Shown: piece after piece, positions 60,429 to 64,000 of the stretch
Layout of the letters: each line of letters opens with the position of its first letter
Numbering within the stretch: the stretch's first letter is position 1
DNA from: JAIBAJ01 sp965284645
Lineage (GTDB): Bacteria; Bacteroidota; Bacteroidia; JAIBAJ01
Reading direction: 5' to 3'
DNA: 64,000 nucleotides
Assembly (NCBI GenBank): GCA_965284645.1
Contig: OZ260106.1
Coordinates: 3,224,001 to 3,288,000 of the forward strand
Notes under the pieces: generated by a model
The model's database searches: none
Seen by the model: only the letters and a program-made list of their open reading frames with translations
What the model was told of the DNA's origin: nothing
Translations under genes and position numbers: made by a program

Positions 60429-63400
60429 ATGTTTCCAAAGTCCTTTAATCGTAGCGGATTTTTTTTACTAATTTCCTTATTATTGGGAATTACTGGCGCA
60501 AGCGGGCAAAATCTTTTAGGAATTGATGGAGGACTCGAAGGTTCAGCAACCATCGACAATACAAATGTAAATGCATCTGCCCTTGCCAATACTTGGACAA
60601 AAAACAATGCTACCCTAACAATTGGGCTTGAATCCACAACGGTAAGAAGCGGTTCTAAATCACTCAGTGTAACCAATAGTTCTACTACAGGTAGAAGAAT
60701 TTGGACCCCCTTAATCACCAGTACCATAAGTTCCCAACAAGTCACCATACAGTACTTTCGCCTCGTAACCAACACCACAAATACCCAAGAAGAGCAAAGA
60801 GGTGTAGGCAATGGAACAACTGGAGTTGAAAATATTAGTGGAACCTATGGAAACCCTTCTTCTGCCAATACCTGGGAAAAAGTCACTTATACGCGGACCG
60901 CTAGTTCCTACACCGTTATTGCTGGTGTTGTTTTGGCGAGAATGAAAGGAACTGGAGGAAACATTTTTTACGACGATTTCACCATGTACACTGGAGCAGT
61001 CGATAATACGGCTCCCAATTCTGCAGGTACAGTAACCATTGCCCAAAACTCTTCAAACCCAACAACAGCATTAGATGTATCATGGACTGCCGCCTCCGGA
61101 GGTGTAGATAACGGAGGATATCTTGTTGTACGCTATGCTAGTAACCCAAATGCAGATAATGACCCAAATGCCAATGGAATCTATACCACCGGAAATACTT
61201 ATACCAACGGAACGGGTTCACTAACTGGAACCGTAGTCTATGTTGGAACGGCTACCTCTTTCACCAATTCAAGTCTGAGTGCAGGTACCAATTATTATTA
61301 CAAGGTTTATACATTCGACAAAGCTTATAATTACGCTACCGAATCTTCTGGTAATGGAACTACTGCCAATGCCATCTCCATTACCCTAGCCGATAATGGA
61401 ACCCAAATAGCATCTGGAAATATAAATGAAAGTACAACTAACAATGTTCTTTTAAAATTCCAACTTACAGTTTCAGGATCTGCTGCCACCTTAACTGATG
61501 TGACTTTTACAACGGCAGGCACTTACGATGCAGCCGACATTTCCAATCTGAAACTTAGATACTCTTCAGATGCTTCATTGGATGGAGGAGATGCTACCCT
61601 TGCCACCTTATCAAGTCCAGGCGCAGCAGGATCTAAATCATTTACTTCCCTTAGTCAATCTATTTCAGGTGGAAGTACCGGATACTTCTTTATTACTGCC
61701 GATATTGCTAGTGGTTCTGCTTCTGGAGGTAATACCATTTCTATTAATGCCCTAGCTACAAGCAATTTAACCTTTTCATCTGGTTCCAAATCAGGGTCCA
61801 CTTCAGCGGGCGGAACCCAGACTATAGTTTCACCATCCATCCCCGTCGTAAACAATGCCTCTCCAAGCGGAACGGTTGGCACCTCTTTTTCCTATTCTAT
61901 CGTGGCCACGAATAGTCCAACAAGTTATGCATTGGCAAGTGGAACCTTGCCTGCTGGTTTAAGCTTGAATACCACCTCAGGTATCATTAGCGGAACGCCC
62001 ACTGCCATTAGTTCAGCTTCGGTAACCGTTACCGCTACAAATGGCTCTGGAACAAGTAGTCCAGCCACCCTAACTTTCACTATTTCACCAGGTTCCCAAA
62101 CCATTACAGGCTTAAGCTCAACCGACACCAAAACTTATGGTGCTAGTAGTTATTCATTGTCTGCTACAGCCACTTCAGGTTTAACCATTAGTTATGCTAG
62201 TTCAAATACAGCCGTTGCTACCATTTCAGGTTCAACTGTTACGATTGTTGGCCCAGGAACAACAACCATTACAGCCTCCCAAGCCGGCGATGCGAATTGG
62301 AATGCTGCAAGTAACGTTACACAAGCCTTAACTGTCAATCCTAAAAACCTAACCATATCCGGTTTAACAGGTGTGAATAGGGCTTATGATGCTACTACAA
62401 ATGCTTCCGTTAGCGGAACAGCTTCCTTGGTTGGTATTGTAGGCACTGATGCGGTGAGTTTAGCAGGTTCTCCCTCCTACTCCTTTGCATCCAAAACTGT
62501 TGGTACCGGAAAATCCATCACAGCAACCGGCTTTTCATTAACAGGTGCTGATGCTAGTAAATATACGCTTTCTCAACCTTCTGGACTTAGCGCTAATGTT
62601 ACCCAATTTGGACTAACACTTTCTGGAGCATCTGCTGTCTCTCGCGCATACAATGGCACAACAGCGGCAACAGTTACAGGCGGAACTTTATCAAGCATAT
62701 TTAGTGGTGATGTAGTTACTCCTAGCGGAACTGGAACCTTTGCTCAAGCTAATGCTGGAACGGCTATTTCGGTGAGCTATAATACCACCCTTTCTGGTGC
62801 CGATGCTGCCAATTATTCACTTACTGCTCCTTCCGGACTATCAGCCGATATCACCAAAGTGAATTTAACTTGCACTGCAGATGATCTTTCTAAAAACCAA
62901 GGCACAGCCAATCCTACCTTAACCATCACTTACAGTGGTTTCGTAAATTCAGAAACAGTTGCTGCCATTTCTGCACCTACAGCCTCTACTACAGCTGTAA
63001 CAGGATCGCCAGCTGGAACCTACCCAATCACATTAACTGGCGGTTCTGCCACAAACTATAACCTTAGCTTGGTCAATGGTACTCTTACTGTTGTGCTGGT
63101 ACCAATCTCCATTTGGGAAAATACGATTACTGGTTCAAACCCTGGTCAATCTGCACCATATACAACTGGACAAACATTTAACAGCAACATAACGGTTTCA
63201 GGAATTACCAGAAGTGGTATTTCAGGGAACAATGCCAACGACCGTTACAACACTACCAATTGGCCAACCGCAGGATCAATTGACCTTTCTAAATACATTG
63301 AATTTACGCTTACACCAGTCTCAGGATACGAAATTGACTTTACCAGTTTCACTTACACCGGACAGGTTTCCACCGGAACGCCAACAGTTGTTCTACGTTC

Positions 63401-64000
63401 GAGTGTGGATGGTTATACTTCCAATATTGGTTCAGCAACAGTATCGGGCACTACCATCTCCTTAACAGGCACTGCTTACCAAGATATTACTTCTGCTATT
63501 ACCTTCCGTTACTATGCTTATGGCCTTGCAGCTACTACTACAACCTTGAGCATAAATGACTTTACTTTTTTAGGAAATGTTCAAGTATCTAGTGCCGCAA
63601 CAGTAGCGATTTCTAACACAGGTTCGCCAGCAGCCGGAGCAATCCTAAACAACACTACAAACAATATTCTGATGGGTTTCCAACTAAATCCATCTGCATC
63701 CATTAGTTTTTCTGATGTTTCCATTGCAACATCTGGTACGGCCACAAGTTCCGATATCAGCAACTTTAGGCTGATTGCCGATGCTGATAATAGTGGAACT
63801 TACAACGGTGGTGATGGTATTGTAGGAACCATCTCAACATTGGCCAATCCATTAAATTTTACGAGTTTAGGACAAACCATTTCTAGTAGCACCCGGTATT
63901 TACTAATCGCTGATGTAGCCAATACAGCGGTAGATAGTAGGACTATTACTGCTTCGATTTCTTCGGCTGGTAACGTTACAACCACTGGCATTGAAAGCGG
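60429..64000 (+). CDS. Giant secreted repeat protein, N-terminal 1190 residues (3' end outside window)
   Basis: The frame opens at ATG 60429 and is open to the last base, so the protein exceeds 1190 aa. A signal peptide (about 1-26, FFLLISLLLGITGASGQ) leads to a lectin/BNR-like region and a fibronectin-III-like segment (about 195-315). The first copy of a 135-residue module follows (317-455; FQLTVSGSAATLTDVTF). Next come a putative Ig domain (He_PIG, about 475-556; FSYSIVATNSPTSYALASG) and an MBG-like module (558-637). Two YDG modules (638-808; RAYDATTNASVSG, RAYNGTTAATVTG), another MBG module (811-889), a further beta-domain (890-1044) and a second copy of the 135-residue module from about 1050 complete the visible part. 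It is very Ser/Thr/Gly-rich. A T9SS C-terminal domain is expected but not visible. Confidence 0.85.
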   Translation, partial: MFPKSFNRSGFFLLISLLLGITGASGQNLLGIDGGLEGSATIDNTNVNASALANTWTKNNATLTIGLESTTVRSGSKSLSVTNSSTTGRRIWTPLITSTISSQQVTIQYFRLVTNTTNTQEEQRGVGNGTTGVENISGTYGNPSSANTWEKVTYTRTASSYTVIAGVVLARMKGTGGNIFYDDFTMYTGAVDNTAPNSAGTVTIAQNSSNPTTALDVSWTAASGGVDNGGYLVVRYASNPNADNDPNANGIYTTGNTYTNGTGSLTGTVVYVGTATSFTNSSLSAGTNYYYKVYTFDKAYNYATESSGNGTTANAISITLADNGTQIASGNINESTTNNVLLKFQLTVSGSAATLTDVTFTTAGTYDAADISNLKLRYSSDASLDGGDATLATLSSPGAAGSKSFTSLSQSISGGSTGYFFITADIASGSASGGNTISINALATSNLTFSSGSKSGSTSAGGTQTIVSPSIPVVNNASPSGTVGTSFSYSIVATNSPTSYALASGTLPAGLSLNTTSGIISGTPTAISSASVTVTATNGSGTSSPATLTFTISPGSQTITGLSSTDTKTYGASSYSLSATATSGLTISYASSNTAVATISGSTVTIVGPGTTTITASQAGDANWNAASNVTQALTVNPKNLTISGLTGVNRAYDATTNASVSGTASLVGIVGTDAVSLAGSPSYSFASKTVGTGKSITATGFSLTGADASKYTLSQPSGLSANVTQFGLTLSGASAVSRAYNGTTAATVTGGTLSSIFSGDVVTPSGTGTFAQANAGTAISVSYNTTLSGADAANYSLTAPSGLSADITKVNLTCTADDLSKNQGTANPTLTITYSGFVNSETVAAISAPTASTTAVTGSPAGTYPITLTGGSATNYNLSLVNGTLTVVLVPISIWENTITGSNPGQSAPYTTGQTFNSNITVSGITRSGISGNNANDRYNTTNWPTAGSIDLSKYIEFTLTPVSGYEIDFTSFTYTGQVSTGTPTVVLRSSVDGYTSNIGSATVSGTTISLTGTAYQDITSAITFRYYAYGLAATTTTLSINDFTFLGNVQVSSAATVAISNTGSPAAGAILNNTTNNILMGFQLNPSASISFSDVSIATSGTATSSDISNFRLIADADNSGTYNGGDGIVGTISTLANPLNFTSLGQTISSSTRYLLIADVANTAVDSRTITASISSAGNVTTTGIES

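Noticed and set aside
1..64000. tRNA, rRNA and riboswitch genes
   Set aside because: Scanning for T-arm-like GGTTCRAAT strings found matches only inside coding genes without acceptor or anticodon pairing, and no rRNA or known riboswitch core was recognised. This was done by eye, so a diverged RNA could be missed.

Overview
The window is chromosomal DNA of a Gram-negative member of the Bacteroidota. The signs are: type IX secretion (T9SS) proteins and T9SS C-terminal sorting domains (porZ-like gene, a PorP/SprF protein, three secreted T9SS substrates), the lineage-specific ribosomal-neighbour protein DUF4295 beside rpmG, lipid A/LPS genes (lpxD, hldD, kdsB, lptB), HU-CCDC81/SPOR architecture, and many promoters of the Bacteroidota type (-7 box TAnnTTTG). 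I cannot place it securely below phylum; a Flavobacteriales-like or related gliding lineage is a guess.

Layout. 1-0.9 kb: the end of a SPOR-type gene, then an intergenic patch of dispersed repeats. 0.9-15.7 kb: housekeeping and envelope genes (sugar dehydrogenase, der, hldD-porZ-recO, a TlpA-like thioredoxin, lpxD, a glycosyltransferase, lptB-tsaD, HU/SPOR, glpK, a DinB-like protein). 15.7-25.1 kb: PorP/SprF, a very long TraB/GumN protein, cysC, ftsY, DUF4295, rpmG and dnaG; dnaG is split by a -1 frame change. 25.7-38.0 kb: a compact, all-minus-strand defence operon. 38.9-51.1 kb: FKBP isomerase, a methionine-type aminotransferase, an orphan TrpX-like ATPase, a barrel protein, SiaC-like, pepA, pdxA, an ArnT-like glycosyltransferase, rsmG, a MaoC protein, and an ABC exporter with a LolA-like protein. 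52.0-64.0 kb: a PpiD-like isomerase, a large choice-of-anchor-L T9SS protein coupled to kynU, a secreted endonuclease/phosphatase-fold protein, kdsB, and the first 1190 codons of a giant secreted repeat protein that runs off the end.

The strongest candidate for an undescribed system is the defence operon. In transcription order it reads: WYL regulator; an 824-aa protein that joins an N6-adenine methylase, an HsdS-like target-recognition domain and a histidine-kinase-like module (candidate phospho-His and an ATP-binding domain); a receiver-domain protein with all the canonical phosphorylation residues; HsdM; a stand-alone DUF1016 N-domain; HsdS; a full-length DUF1016/YhcG nuclease-family protein; HsdR. 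This is a type I restriction-modification system wired to what looks like a two-component phosphorelay whose sensor is itself a DNA methylase. The genes overlap by 4-13 nt or are separated by only a few nt, so they are probably co-expressed. The island is bracketed by two inverted copies of an intergenic repeat.

The second main pattern is a family of intergenic repeats (family A, six copies). Every copy lies on the sense strand downstream of the preceding gene's stop codon. The ends are conserved and the interior is variable; in two copies the interior is a perfect hairpin of unrelated sequence. A second family (B) links the patches at 0.7 kb and 51.7 kb, and the copy at 51.7 kb carries a 77-bp tandem repeat insert. 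No tRNA, rRNA, CRISPR array, integrase or transposase gene was recognised.
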